Shown one piece after another: positions 7,153 through 14,364 of a stretch of DNA of 17,756 bases. Positions within the stretch are counted from its first letter, which is position 1. Each line of letters begins with the position of its first letter. The notes under the pieces were generated by a model, which had not been told where the DNA came from, did no database searches, and saw only the letters and a list, made by a program, of their open reading frames with translations. Source of the stretch: Lachnospiraceae bacterium (GTDB lineage: Bacteria; Bacillota; Clostridia; Lachnospirales; Lachnospiraceae). Position numbers and translations under genes: made by a program. Location of the stretch: assembly GCA_009774535.1 (NCBI GenBank), contig VSNY01000075.1, positions 1 through 17,756 on the forward strand. The letters run 5' to 3'.

Positions 7153-7927
7153 TGTGTTCTTGTTTATAGCGGGGCCTTGCGTGATCGAAACAGAAGATTT
7201 AATGATGCGCCTTGCAGAAAAATTAAAAATAATGACACAGGATCTTCCGGTTGACTTTTATTTTAAAGCTTCTTTTGACAAAGCCAACCGGACAAACATA
7301 AATTCCTATCGTGGACCAGGGATTGAAAAAGGCATCCGGATTTTAGAAAAGGTGAAACATGCATTTGCAGTAAAAATTGTGACAGATATTCATGAACCAT
7401 GGCAGGCAGAGATTGTGAAAGATGTGTGTGATATGATACAGATTCCTGCTTTTTTGTGCAGGCAGACGGATTTATTGTCAGCTGCAGCAAAAACAGGAAA
7501 GACTGTTCATGTAAAAAAGGCTCAGTTTCTTGCTCCATGGGATATGGAATATGTGGTAAAGAAAATAAAAAAAGCTGGGAATTCAGATGTGATACTTTGT
7601 GAAAGAGGAACAAGCTTTGGTTATAATACGCTGGTTGCGGATATGACTTCGATTTATGAAATGAAAAAATTTGATTGCCCGGTGATCTTTGATGGAACAC
7701 ACAGTGTTCAAAAACCTGGTGGAAATGGAATTACATCATCTGGAAACAGGGAGTATGTGACGTATCTATCCAAAGCAGCAGTGGCAGCCGGGGCAGATGG
7801 CTTGTTTTTAGAGACACATGAAGAACCTGAATGTGCGTTATCGGATGGGGCAAATATGATTAGGATATCCGAACTGCCAAATTTATTAGAGAAGTGTCTG
7901 AGAATTTGGACGATGGTAAATCAATGA
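7142..7927 (+). CDS. kdsA: 3-deoxy-8-phosphooctulonate synthase (Kdo-8-phosphate synthase), metal-dependent type
   Basis: This 261-residue TIM-barrel enzyme condenses phosphoenolpyruvate with arabinose 5-phosphate. Motifs: FIAGPCVIE (8-16), FKASFDKANRT (41-51), TDIHEP (81-86), VKKAQFLAPWDM and FDGTHSVQKPGG (183-194). The four metal ligands of the metal-dependent class (Aquifex Cys11, His185, Glu222, Asp233) line up at Cys13, His187, Glu224 and Asp235, a constant offset of two. The metal-independent class has Asn in place of the Cys. The start is ATG 7142, with GAGGA about six to ten bases upstream inside the kdsB end. It is separated by 12 bases from kdsD. Confidence 0.96.
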   Translation: MKNDVFLFIAGPCVIETEDLMMRLAEKLKIMTQDLPVDFYFKASFDKANRTNINSYRGPGIEKGIRILEKVKHAFAVKIVTDIHEPWQAEIVKDVCDMIQIPAFLCRQTDLLSAAAKTGKTVHVKKAQFLAPWDMEYVVKKIKKAGNSDVILCERGTSFGYNTLVADMTSIYEMKKFDCPVIFDGTHSVQKPGGNGITSSGNREYVTYLSKAAVAAGADGLFLETHEEPECALSDGANMIRISELPNLLEKCLRIWTMVNQ

Positions 7928-7939
7928 GGTGGGATAGAT

Positions 7940-8914
7940 ATGGATCGAAAAGAGAAGTTACGGGCTGCAAAAGAAGTATTTGAAATGGAAATAGAAGCTC
8001 TGCAGAAGATTCGGGACAAACTGGATGGGGATTTTGCAGGAATCGAGGAAGCCATTCTTTCTTGTAACGGGAAAGTGGTTCTGTGCGGGATGGGGAAGTC
8101 TGGGCATATTGCAAGAAAAATATCCGCAACTCTGGCAAGTCTTGGTACACCGTCTTTTTATCTTCATCCGGCAGAGGCGGTCCATGGGGATCTGGGTATG
8201 GTTTCCGAGGAGGATATTGTCATTTTACTTAGTAACAGTGGAGAGACACAGGAGTTGATACAGATTGTTCCATCATTAAAACAGATCGGGTCTAAGATGA
8301 TAACTGTTACATGCAGAAAAGATTCTACACTTGTTAAAGAGAGCGACTATGTTCAGGTTCTTGATATAGGGGAGGAGGCTGGTTATCTTCGTTTGGCTCC
8401 CACATCGAGTACAACAGCGATGCTTGTCTTTGGAGATGCGCTTGCTTCTGTTATAGCAATGGAAAGTGGCTTTGGAGCAACTGATTTTGGACGGTTCCAT
8501 CCAGCCGGGACTTTGGGGAAAAAAGTACTGGCGCGTGTTAGAAAAGTGATGGCTCAGGGAGAACAACTGCCAGCTGTCTGTCAAAATTGCCGGATTACAG
8601 ATGCAATATTGGAGATGAGCAAAAAAGGGCTTGGAGTCGTTGCAATTACAGATCATGACAAAAAATTGACAGGTTTATTGACCGATGGGGATTTGCGAAG
8701 GGCAATTGAAAAGAAAGCCGATTTGTATGGGGATATTGTAGATTCCATTATGACAAAAAATCCAAAATATATTGAAGAAGATTTGTTGCTTGTGGATGTA
8801 TTGAAAAAATTGAAAGAAAGCAGGCTGAATAATTATCCGGTTGTAGATATGGAACACCGTCTGATTGGTATGATTACATGGCAAATGATTATTCGGGAAG
8901 GAATCGTCTTGTAG
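7940..8914 (+). CDS. kdsD: Arabinose-5-phosphate isomerase (SIS plus two CBS domains)
   Basis: This 324-residue protein belongs to the KpsF/GutQ/KdsD family, converting ribulose 5-phosphate to arabinose 5-phosphate, the first committed step to Kdo. The SIS domain spans about residues 35-195: LCGMGKSGHIA (48-58), HPAEAVHGDLG (76-86), LLSNSGET (96-103), APTSSTTAML (153-162) and GRFHPAGTLGK (184-194). Two CBS domains fill about 200-260 and 265-324, seen as VRKVM...TDGDLRRAI and VDSIMTKNP...VVDMEHRLIGMIT. ATG 7940 has GAGGTGGGA upstream. The name kdsD is chosen over kpsF or gutQ because of the adjacent kdsA/B/C; sequence alone does not separate the paralogues. Confidence 0.94.
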   Translation: MDRKEKLRAAKEVFEMEIEALQKIRDKLDGDFAGIEEAILSCNGKVVLCGMGKSGHIARKISATLASLGTPSFYLHPAEAVHGDLGMVSEEDIVILLSNSGETQELIQIVPSLKQIGSKMITVTCRKDSTLVKESDYVQVLDIGEEAGYLRLAPTSSTTAMLVFGDALASVIAMESGFGATDFGRFHPAGTLGKKVLARVRKVMAQGEQLPAVCQNCRITDAILEMSKKGLGVVAITDHDKKLTGLLTDGDLRRAIEKKADLYGDIVDSIMTKNPKYIEEDLLLVDVLKKLKESRLNNYPVVDMEHRLIGMITWQMIIREGIVL

Positions 8915-8948
8915 AATAGAAAAAATCGGCAAGGAAGGAGACTGCGTT

Positions 8949-9455
8949 ATGTACAGGCTTTTGGTGTTGGATGTGGATGGAACGTTAACAGATGGAAAAA
9001 TCTATTTGTCACAACATGGAGAGGAAATGAAAGCATTTCATGTCAGAGATGGCTATGGCATACGGCATATTCTGCCAAAATTACAAATGGAGGCAGCAAT
9101 TATTACGGGCAGGCAGTCAGAAATTGTAAAAAAAAGAGCTGAAGAATTGGGCATCCGGATTGTATATCAGGGGATATCTGACAAGGCAGCTTGTATGCGG
9201 CAGATTCTGAAGGAACAAGGATATACTGCAAAAGAAACCGTCTATATTGGTGATGATGAAAATGACCAGGAATGTATGCAGATAGCTGGTTTTTGTGCAT
9301 GTCCTGAAGATGCGCATAGAAGTGTGAGGGATGTTGCTGACTATATTGCGTCAAAGAATGGTGGAGACGGAGCTGTAAGGGAAGTCATTGACAGATTATT
9401 AATGGCGGCTTTGGATAGACAGCGTATGGAAGGAATGGATGTATGCGGTTTGTAA
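8949..9455 (+). CDS. kdsC: 3-deoxy-8-phosphooctulonate phosphatase (KdsC-type HAD)
   Basis: This 168-residue stand-alone HAD phosphatase without a cap domain has the usual length for KdsC, which acts as a tetramer to release Kdo from Kdo-8-phosphate. Motif I is LDVDGTLTDG (nucleophile Asp8, Asp10), motif II is IITGR (51-55), the conserved Lys is in QGISDK (74-79), and motif III is GDDENDQ (101-107). The C-terminal SKNGGDGAVRE is a KdsC hallmark. ATG 8949 has AAGGAG eight bases upstream. The last 13 bases overlap the next gene. With kdsA, kdsB and kdsD this completes the route from ribulose 5-phosphate to CMP-Kdo within 3 kb. Confidence 0.93.
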   Translation: MYRLLVLDVDGTLTDGKIYLSQHGEEMKAFHVRDGYGIRHILPKLQMEAAIITGRQSEIVKKRAEELGIRIVYQGISDKAACMRQILKEQGYTAKETVYIGDDENDQECMQIAGFCACPEDAHRSVRDVADYIASKNGGDGAVREVIDRLLMAALDRQRMEGMDVCGL

Positions 9456-10546
9456 ATGGTAATATAGATGATTTCAAAACTGCGGTAAAAGGCAAAAAAC
9501 TGATTTGTTTTGGTGCCGGACAGGTACTTAGAAATTTTATGGAAGAATATGCTACATATCATTTAGAACGAAGCGTCTTATGTATTGCGGATAATCGGTA
9601 TGGACAGATGTCGCCAAAGATACGGATTGCAGAAATGGAAATACCAGTTGTCAGTGTGGAGCAGCTTTTACATTTGAAAAATATTACGATACTGATATCC
9701 TGTCGGGCAATTGCTGATGTATATCAACAATTAAATGTTTATCCTGAATTAAAAGATGTATCTTGTTGGGCTGCAAATTTTATCAGGAGTGAGACCCGAA
9801 TACAATTGGAGAAATCGAGATGGCTTCCTTCTTCCCATAAGCTGACAAAGGAACCTTTGATTCAAAAAAAAATCCATTATTGTTGGTTTGGGAGAAAACC
9901 TATCCCACAGAAAAATCTGGAGTGGATGAAGAGCTGGAAGAAGTATTGTCCTGATTATGAGATTATCCGCTGGGATGAGGATAATTATGATGTGACAAAG
10001 AATGCTTATATGCATGAAGCTTATCAAGCTGGGAAATGGGGATTTGTTCCAGATTATGCACGTTTGGATATTATATATCATTACGGGGGCATTTATCTGG
10101 ATACAGATGTGGAACTGGTTAGGAATCTGGATGCGCTGTTGTATCAAAAAGCTTTTGCTGGTATTGACAGTTCACGGAATATCAGTTTGGGACTTGGATT
10201 TGGAGCGCAGCAAGGATGTCAGATCATAAAGGAATTAAGGGATATGTATGATACAAAGTCATTTTTAAACAAAGATGAAACTTATAACCTGACAGCAGCA
10301 CCTACTTTACAACGTGCTTTTTTTCACGAAAAAGGATATGTGAATCATGGGGATTATCAGATTATTGATGGATTAACAGTATATCCGGAGAAAGTTTTTT
10401 CAGCTAAGTGTATTTGGACTGGAAGAATTATGCCTACGAAACATACATTCTCCATACATCATTTTGATGGTTCTTGGGTAGATGGAGATATTCAGGATCT
10501 GATAAAGAGGAATCAAAAATTGTTTAGGGATGTTACGGAAGGTTAA
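9443..10546 (+). CDS. GT32 (OCH1-like) glycosyltransferase with N-terminal FGAG module
   Basis: This 367-residue protein starts at ATG 9443, with GGAAGGA upstream in the kdsC end. Residues about 17-115 carry the small Rossmann-like module (KLICFGAGQVLRNF, then LCIADNRYG, then ITILISCRAIADVYQQL). Residues about 140-367 are a GT32-type transferase, the DXD sugar-binding family that includes yeast Och1 and many capsule enzymes: KKIHYCWFGRKPIPQ (142-156), SWKKYCPDYEI (164-174), FVPDYARLDIIYHYGGIYLDTDVEL (201-225) with the metal-binding Asp220-x-Asp222, and IHHFDGSW near the end. No membrane segment is seen, so it probably works at the cytoplasmic face. The donor is unknown. An A9 run at 9864-9872 lies just where the two domains join. 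Confidence 0.87.
   Translation: MRFVNGNIDDFKTAVKGKKLICFGAGQVLRNFMEEYATYHLERSVLCIADNRYGQMSPKIRIAEMEIPVVSVEQLLHLKNITILISCRAIADVYQQLNVYPELKDVSCWAANFIRSETRIQLEKSRWLPSSHKLTKEPLIQKKIHYCWFGRKPIPQKNLEWMKSWKKYCPDYEIIRWDEDNYDVTKNAYMHEAYQAGKWGFVPDYARLDIIYHYGGIYLDTDVELVRNLDALLYQKAFAGIDSSRNISLGLGFGAQQGCQIIKELRDMYDTKSFLNKDETYNLTAAPTLQRAFFHEKGYVNHGDYQIIDGLTVYPEKVFSAKCIWTGRIMPTKHTFSIHHFDGSWVDGDIQDLIKRNQKLFRDVTEG
9864..9872 (+). repeat. Homopolymeric A9 tract at a domain junction
   Basis: Nine As lie within codons Gln-Lys-Lys-Ile of the GT32 gene, immediately before IHYCWFG where the GT32 domain starts. The frame is intact in this copy. A one-base slip would leave only the N-terminal module. Confidence 0.6.
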
Positions 10547-10570
10547 ATGGTGTCTTGGTAGGATTTTGAA

Positions 10571-11605
10571 ATGAAGGAATTGTATATACATATAGGCCAA
10601 GGAAAAACAGGGTCCAGTATGATCCAGGCTTTTCTGGCTTTGAATCGGAACTTGTTGAATAAGAAAGGATTATATTATCCATTATTTCAGAAAGAGTTGG
10701 TAGTTAGAGATAAAAATTGTTCAATGAATGGGAATGCATATAGAATGTGGGAACTTGATCGACCATTAGAACAGATGAATAAAAAACAGATTGAATATAT
10801 GCATACAATAAAAACATGGTTTGAAGAAAACGATAAGGTTTTAATTTCAGAAGAAGGATTATGGGTATGTAGTGTAGCATTTTATAAAAATTGTTTGTCT
10901 TTACTTGATGAGAGAACAGGATTCAGGCTTAAAGTAATTGTATATTTGAGAAGACAGGATCAAAGGCTGGAATCCCTATGGAATCAGCGTATTAAAGCGG
11001 GAACATATAGCCAAAGCTGTATGGAATTTTGTGAAGATCAATCAGGGGCTGATCAGGATTATTATTCGCAGCTTAAAATGATTGCCGACGTGATTGGCAA
11101 AGAAAATATGATTGTTAAGATATATGATACTGGGCGTTTTTCTGATGGATACGACCTTTTAGAAGATTTTATGGCTGTTTTTGGTTTTAAAGACCTTTCT
11201 GAATTCCAGATACCGAAATATCAGGTCAATCCTTCTTTTGGAAAAGATATGATAGAAATTACGCAGGTTACCAATACAATTCCGTATATACGAATTTTAG
11301 ATCATGAATTCCGCAAAATAAAAAAAGAGTTAACACAGTTTCGGCAGAGTACAGATACAGTGATGCATGCCCCTTCTTTCCTGACATATGAAGAAAGAGA
11401 AAGAATCCTGGACAAATGCGCCAATGGTAATCGGAAAATTGGCCAGGAATATTTTGGAATAGATATAAGTCCGTTCCCAGGTTTGGAACAAAGCGATGAA
11501 AATATGTCGGGGGGGGGGTATCAGCAAGGAATTGGTCTATTTTTTGTTCAGCCTGATTGTGGATCAAGCGAAAGAAATAGAAATGTTGCATTGGAAAACA
11601 GATGA
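10571..11605 (+). CDS. PAPS-dependent sulfotransferase, frame broken at a G10 tract
   Basis: As read the protein has 344 residues. ELYIHIGQGKTGSSMIQAFL (3-22) is the 5'-phosphosulfate-binding loop of the sulfotransferase superfamily, and KVIVYLRRQDQRLESLWNQ (121-139) supplies the Arg and Ser that usually bind the 3'-phosphate of PAPS. The enzyme should transfer sulfate to a glycan hydroxyl. After Met312 the code enters a run of ten Gs (11509-11518). Beyond it the frame gives a low-complexity 28-residue tail (YQQGIGLFFVQPDCGSSER...) that looks like out-of-frame translation. With nine Gs the frame would continue as MSGGGISKELVYFLFSLIVD into the Rossmann-like module ending at 11909, giving 445 residues. 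I read this as a phase-variable or error-broken gene; the N-terminal domain call is sound. Confidence 0.82.
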   Translation: MKELYIHIGQGKTGSSMIQAFLALNRNLLNKKGLYYPLFQKELVVRDKNCSMNGNAYRMWELDRPLEQMNKKQIEYMHTIKTWFEENDKVLISEEGLWVCSVAFYKNCLSLLDERTGFRLKVIVYLRRQDQRLESLWNQRIKAGTYSQSCMEFCEDQSGADQDYYSQLKMIADVIGKENMIVKIYDTGRFSDGYDLLEDFMAVFGFKDLSEFQIPKYQVNPSFGKDMIEITQVTNTIPYIRILDHEFRKIKKELTQFRQSTDTVMHAPSFLTYEERERILDKCANGNRKIGQEYFGIDISPFPGLEQSDENMSGGGYQQGIGLFFVQPDCGSSERNRNVALENR

Positions 11606-11909
11606 TTTTGGGTTATCCAAAAAGATGGAAGACGGAAGTACTGTGATTGTATATGGAGCTGATCGAAAAGGGCGCAGGGTCTATCACTGGCTTAAAAAGA
11701 AAGGGAACTATCAGGTAGCAGGATTTGTAGATAAACGTTGGGAAAAATTAAAGGAGATCGAAAAAGATCTGAGGAAGCCGGAAAGTATATTTGAAGAAGA
11801 ATTTGACTTTATACTGATCAGTATGGAACCTCAGGATGCAGCACGGCAAGTGGAAAAGTGGTTAAAATTGCGTGGTGTTGCTGCTGAAAAGATTGTACGT
11901 GTGTTATAG
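11496..11909 (+). CDS. FGAG Rossmann-like module, normally the C-terminal part of the sulfotransferase
   Basis: This 137-codon frame opens at ATG 11496 inside the sulfotransferase gene, 13 bases before the G tract, with no convincing ribosome binding site. Residues 9-35 (ISKELVYFLFSLIVDQAKEIEMLHWK) are a plausible linker helix. The rest is the module seen in neighbouring transferases: STVIVYGADRKGRRVYHWL, then VAGFVDKRWEKLKE, then FDFILISMEPQDAARQVEKWL, closing with GVAAEKIVRVL, as these modules usually do. The modules at 9443 and 11946 are fused to a transferase, so I interpret this as the detached C-terminal domain of the sulfotransferase. It is in frame with it after loss of one G or gain of two. 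It could also be made separately at a low level by re-initiation. Its binding partner or ligand is unknown. Confidence 0.7.
   Translation: MKICRGGGISKELVYFLFSLIVDQAKEIEMLHWKTDDFGLSKKMEDGSTVIVYGADRKGRRVYHWLKKKGNYQVAGFVDKRWEKLKEIEKDLRKPESIFEEEFDFILISMEPQDAARQVEKWLKLRGVAAEKIVRVL
11509..11518 (+). repeat. Homopolymeric G10 tract (putative slippage switch)
   Basis: Ten consecutive Gs lie inside the sulfotransferase coding region, exactly at the point where homology moves from one frame to another. It is the longest G run I noticed in the window. Tracts of this kind change length by slipped-strand mispairing during replication and are a classic contingency switch in surface glycan genes. They are also a common site of sequencing error. 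Confidence 0.85.
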
Positions 11910-11930
11910 AATGCGGCCAGGTTTTGGTAT

Positions 11931-11937
11931 GGAGGAG
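11931..11937 (+). promoter_or_regulatory. Ribosome binding site that decides the start at 11946
   Basis: GGAGGAG ends at 11937, on the first base of the possible GTG start at 11937, which makes that start unusable. The next in-frame GTG, at 11946, lies eight bases downstream, an ideal spacing. Confidence 0.65.
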
Positions 11938-11945
11938 TGAAAATC

Positions 11946-13310
11946 GTGTGGTCAGAAGAGGATATCCTTGTTTCGGTTCTTATGCCTGTGTATCATGCAG
12001 AAGCATATTTAATACAGGCTATAGAAAGCATTTTGAATCAGACATATCAGAACCTGGAGTTGTTGGCACTGTATGAGGATTCGGAAGACAGAACCTGGGA
12101 GATTTTATTGGAATATGCAAGGAAGGATGGACGGTTAAAAGTTTTGGTACTTCCGCACCATGGCATTGCAGCTGCTTTGAATATTGGATTGGAGACAGCC
12201 AGTGGAAAGTATATTGCACGAATGGATGCGGATGATATATCACTGCCCGATAGGTTGGCCGTGCAGGTTGCTTATATGGAAAAGCACCCGGATATTGGGG
12301 TTTGTGCTGCTCAGATGAGGTGCTTTCGGGACAGTGGCATCCCGATCAGAAACCACATGCCGACGGCTGTGGATGCGCAAGAGTTAAAAGCTGGAATGCT
12401 GTTTCAGTGCATGATTGGGCATCCAACAGTAATGTTTCGGAAAGAAATCATGATCAGAGAAAACTGGAACTATCGTTTAGATGTGCTATGTGAAGATTTT
12501 GATCTTTGGAGCAGGATGATCGAAACGGTGCCCTTTGCGGTAATACCCGAAATATTATTAAATTATAGATACAACACGGATAGTCTTACAAAAAGCAGAA
12601 GGGTTGATGTATTATTATCTTCTTGTGAAATCGTAAAACAGGCATTGGAAAGGGTTCTAAAGATTGATACAAAACGCTATAAAACCGTTGATTTTCGAGG
12701 TATTTATCAGGTCATCCAATTGGAAGAACCGATGGCTGAGAATTTGAAAAGACAGAACAGGCTGCTACATGAAATTTATAATAGCAATAGAAAAATAAAT
12801 TATTGCAATTCAGAGTATCTTAAGAAATATATTAAGCTGAAATGGCAATATCAGTTCAGAAATTTTGGATGCATGGATCTATGTAGCAAAAAAGTGATGC
12901 AGATTGACGTTACAAAGCCAGACAATGATTTTAGCGATGAAACAGCACAGGAAATCAACAAGATTACAGAAGATCTGATTCGTGAAATGACATTACCTAA
13001 GAATATAGTTATATTTGGCGCGGGAATCCGGGGTGAAAGTCTGATGAAACGATGGGAAGAGCTGGTATTCTATGGGAAATTGGCATGGAAGCTGATGGGA
13101 GTGGCTGATAAACAGAAAACAGGGATGAAATATAAAGGAGCCGTGATAGATTGTATAGAACCAGAGAAATTGCTTTTTTTGGATTATGATTATGTTCTGG
13201 TTTCCACTGATATTTACTATGAGGAGATCAAAGAAGAATTGATATCGGCCGGTGTTTTAAAAGAAAAAATATTGAGCGCCGGGATTCTGAATCTATTGGC
13301 AGTACCATAA
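11946..13310 (+). CDS. GT2 glycosyltransferase with C-terminal FGAG module
   Basis: This 454-residue protein is taken from GTG 11946, placed by the GGAGGAG just upstream; an in-frame GTG at 11937 is too close to it. Residues about 8-215 are a GT-A family 2 domain: VSVLMPVYHAEAYLIQAIESIL, GIAAALNIGLETASGKYIARMDADD with the DXD metal site (Asp95, Asp97), and CEDFDLW (182-188) carrying the likely catalytic acid pair. The usual VDDGSTD loop reads LYEDSEDRT instead. Residues about 220-345 are a helical linker. Residues about 352-454 are the Rossmann-like module (NIVIFGAGIRGESL, GVADKQKTG, YDYVLVSTDIYYEEIKEEL, then GVLKEKILSAG). It probably adds a sugar to a lipid-linked intermediate in the cytoplasm; donor and acceptor are unknown. 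Confidence 0.87.
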   Translation: MWSEEDILVSVLMPVYHAEAYLIQAIESILNQTYQNLELLALYEDSEDRTWEILLEYARKDGRLKVLVLPHHGIAAALNIGLETASGKYIARMDADDISLPDRLAVQVAYMEKHPDIGVCAAQMRCFRDSGIPIRNHMPTAVDAQELKAGMLFQCMIGHPTVMFRKEIMIRENWNYRLDVLCEDFDLWSRMIETVPFAVIPEILLNYRYNTDSLTKSRRVDVLLSSCEIVKQALERVLKIDTKRYKTVDFRGIYQVIQLEEPMAENLKRQNRLLHEIYNSNRKINYCNSEYLKKYIKLKWQYQFRNFGCMDLCSKKVMQIDVTKPDNDFSDETAQEINKITEDLIREMTLPKNIVIFGAGIRGESLMKRWEELVFYGKLAWKLMGVADKQKTGMKYKGAVIDCIEPEKLLFLDYDYVLVSTDIYYEEIKEELISAGVLKEKILSAGILNLLAVP

Positions 13311-13368
13311 TCTAACCCGGACGGAAATCGGGAACAGGTGAAGAAGGAGTAAACGGGAGTATAGGATT

Positions 13369-14361
13369 ATGATTATTACAAGGACACCATTTAGAATAAG
13401 TTTTGCAGGTGGAGGGAGCGATCTTGCGGCATTTTACAAAAGACAGGAAGGATGCGTGCTGTCAGCGTCAATTAATAAATACATGTATATTATTGTGCAT
13501 CCGTCTTTCAACCGTGATACAACGACAATTAAGTATAACCAGACTGAAACCGTAAGCAGCTTGCGATATCTCAAGCATCCAATTGCGAAGCAGGTGCTGC
13601 AGGACTATGACCTCGCAGGTACAGAAATCGTAAGCGTTGCCGATGTGCCAGCAGGCACAGGTCTTGCTTCATCCAGTGCATATACAGTGGGACTGATACA
13701 CGCAGTCAGCGCTTTTTGCGGAAAATACAGATCCCAGGAACGTATTGCACATGATGCATGTGAAGTAGAGATAGATAAACTGGGAGAGCCTATTGGGAAA
13801 CAGGATCAATATGGATGTGCGATTGGAGGACTAAAGTTTATACGATTTATGAGTAATGGTGAGGTAGATGTGGAGCCGATTCTGCTGCCACGCAGATGCG
13901 AGGAACAACTAAATGATAATCTGCTGATGTTTTATACAGGGGAACTTCATTCTGCGGGTAAAATTCTAAAAGAACAGAGTCAAAATACACTGTCTGACGA
14001 AAAAAAATACCGAAACCTCATTCAAATGACACAATTGGCACAGGAACTTCGCAAAGCGCTGATAGAGGAAAATCTGGATGATTTTGGAAGGATATTAAAT
14101 GATGGATGGATGCTGAAACGTGAAATGGCATGTGGGATTACAAATCCGTTGATTGACGAAACGTATGACGTTGCCATGCAGAGCGGGGCACTTGGTGGGA
14201 AATTGTTGGGTGCAGGCGGAGGTGGGTTTTTGCTGTTTTACTGTGAAAAAGAAAATCAGAAGCGTCTGCGCAGTGCATTGAATCATCTGGTAGAACTGCC
14301 GTTTGATCTGGAAAACGGCGGTACAAAAGTTGTGTATGTAGGAAATAAAGACTGGAGGTAG
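13369..14361 (+). CDS. HddA-like GHMP sugar kinase (heptose-7-phosphate kinase family)
   Basis: This 330-residue GHMP-superfamily kinase starts with MIITRTPFRISFAGGGSDLAAF, the characteristic N-terminus of D-glycero-alpha-D-manno-heptose-7-phosphate 1-kinase (HddA) and its relatives. The ATP loop VPAGTGLASSSAYTVGLI is at 93-110, GKQDQYGCAIGG at 143-154, and the C-terminal GGKLLGAGGGGFLLFY at 276-291. If it is a true HddA, it makes heptose 1,7-bisphosphate for a GDP-heptose. The other genes of that route (gmhA, gmhB, hddC) are not in the window, so the substrate is provisional; related kinases act on fucose and other sugars. ATG 13369 follows CGGGAG by nine bases, and the next gene begins four bases after its stop. 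Confidence 0.8.
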   Translation: MIITRTPFRISFAGGGSDLAAFYKRQEGCVLSASINKYMYIIVHPSFNRDTTTIKYNQTETVSSLRYLKHPIAKQVLQDYDLAGTEIVSVADVPAGTGLASSSAYTVGLIHAVSAFCGKYRSQERIAHDACEVEIDKLGEPIGKQDQYGCAIGGLKFIRFMSNGEVDVEPILLPRRCEEQLNDNLLMFYTGELHSAGKILKEQSQNTLSDEKKYRNLIQMTQLAQELRKALIEENLDDFGRILNDGWMLKREMACGITNPLIDETYDVAMQSGALGGKLLGAGGGGFLLFYCEKENQKRLRSALNHLVELPFDLENGGTKVVYVGNKDWR

Positions 14362-14364
14362 ACT

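Noticed and set aside
11509..11518. Programmed ribosomal frameshift at the G tract
   Set aside because: I see no clear slippery heptamer with a downstream stem. Poly-G length change explains the data more simply, though I cannot exclude slippage during transcription.
13315..13335. CCCG...CGGG hairpin between the GT2 and the kinase genes
   Set aside because: The stem has four base pairs, the loop is large and no T run follows. It is unlikely to end transcription.
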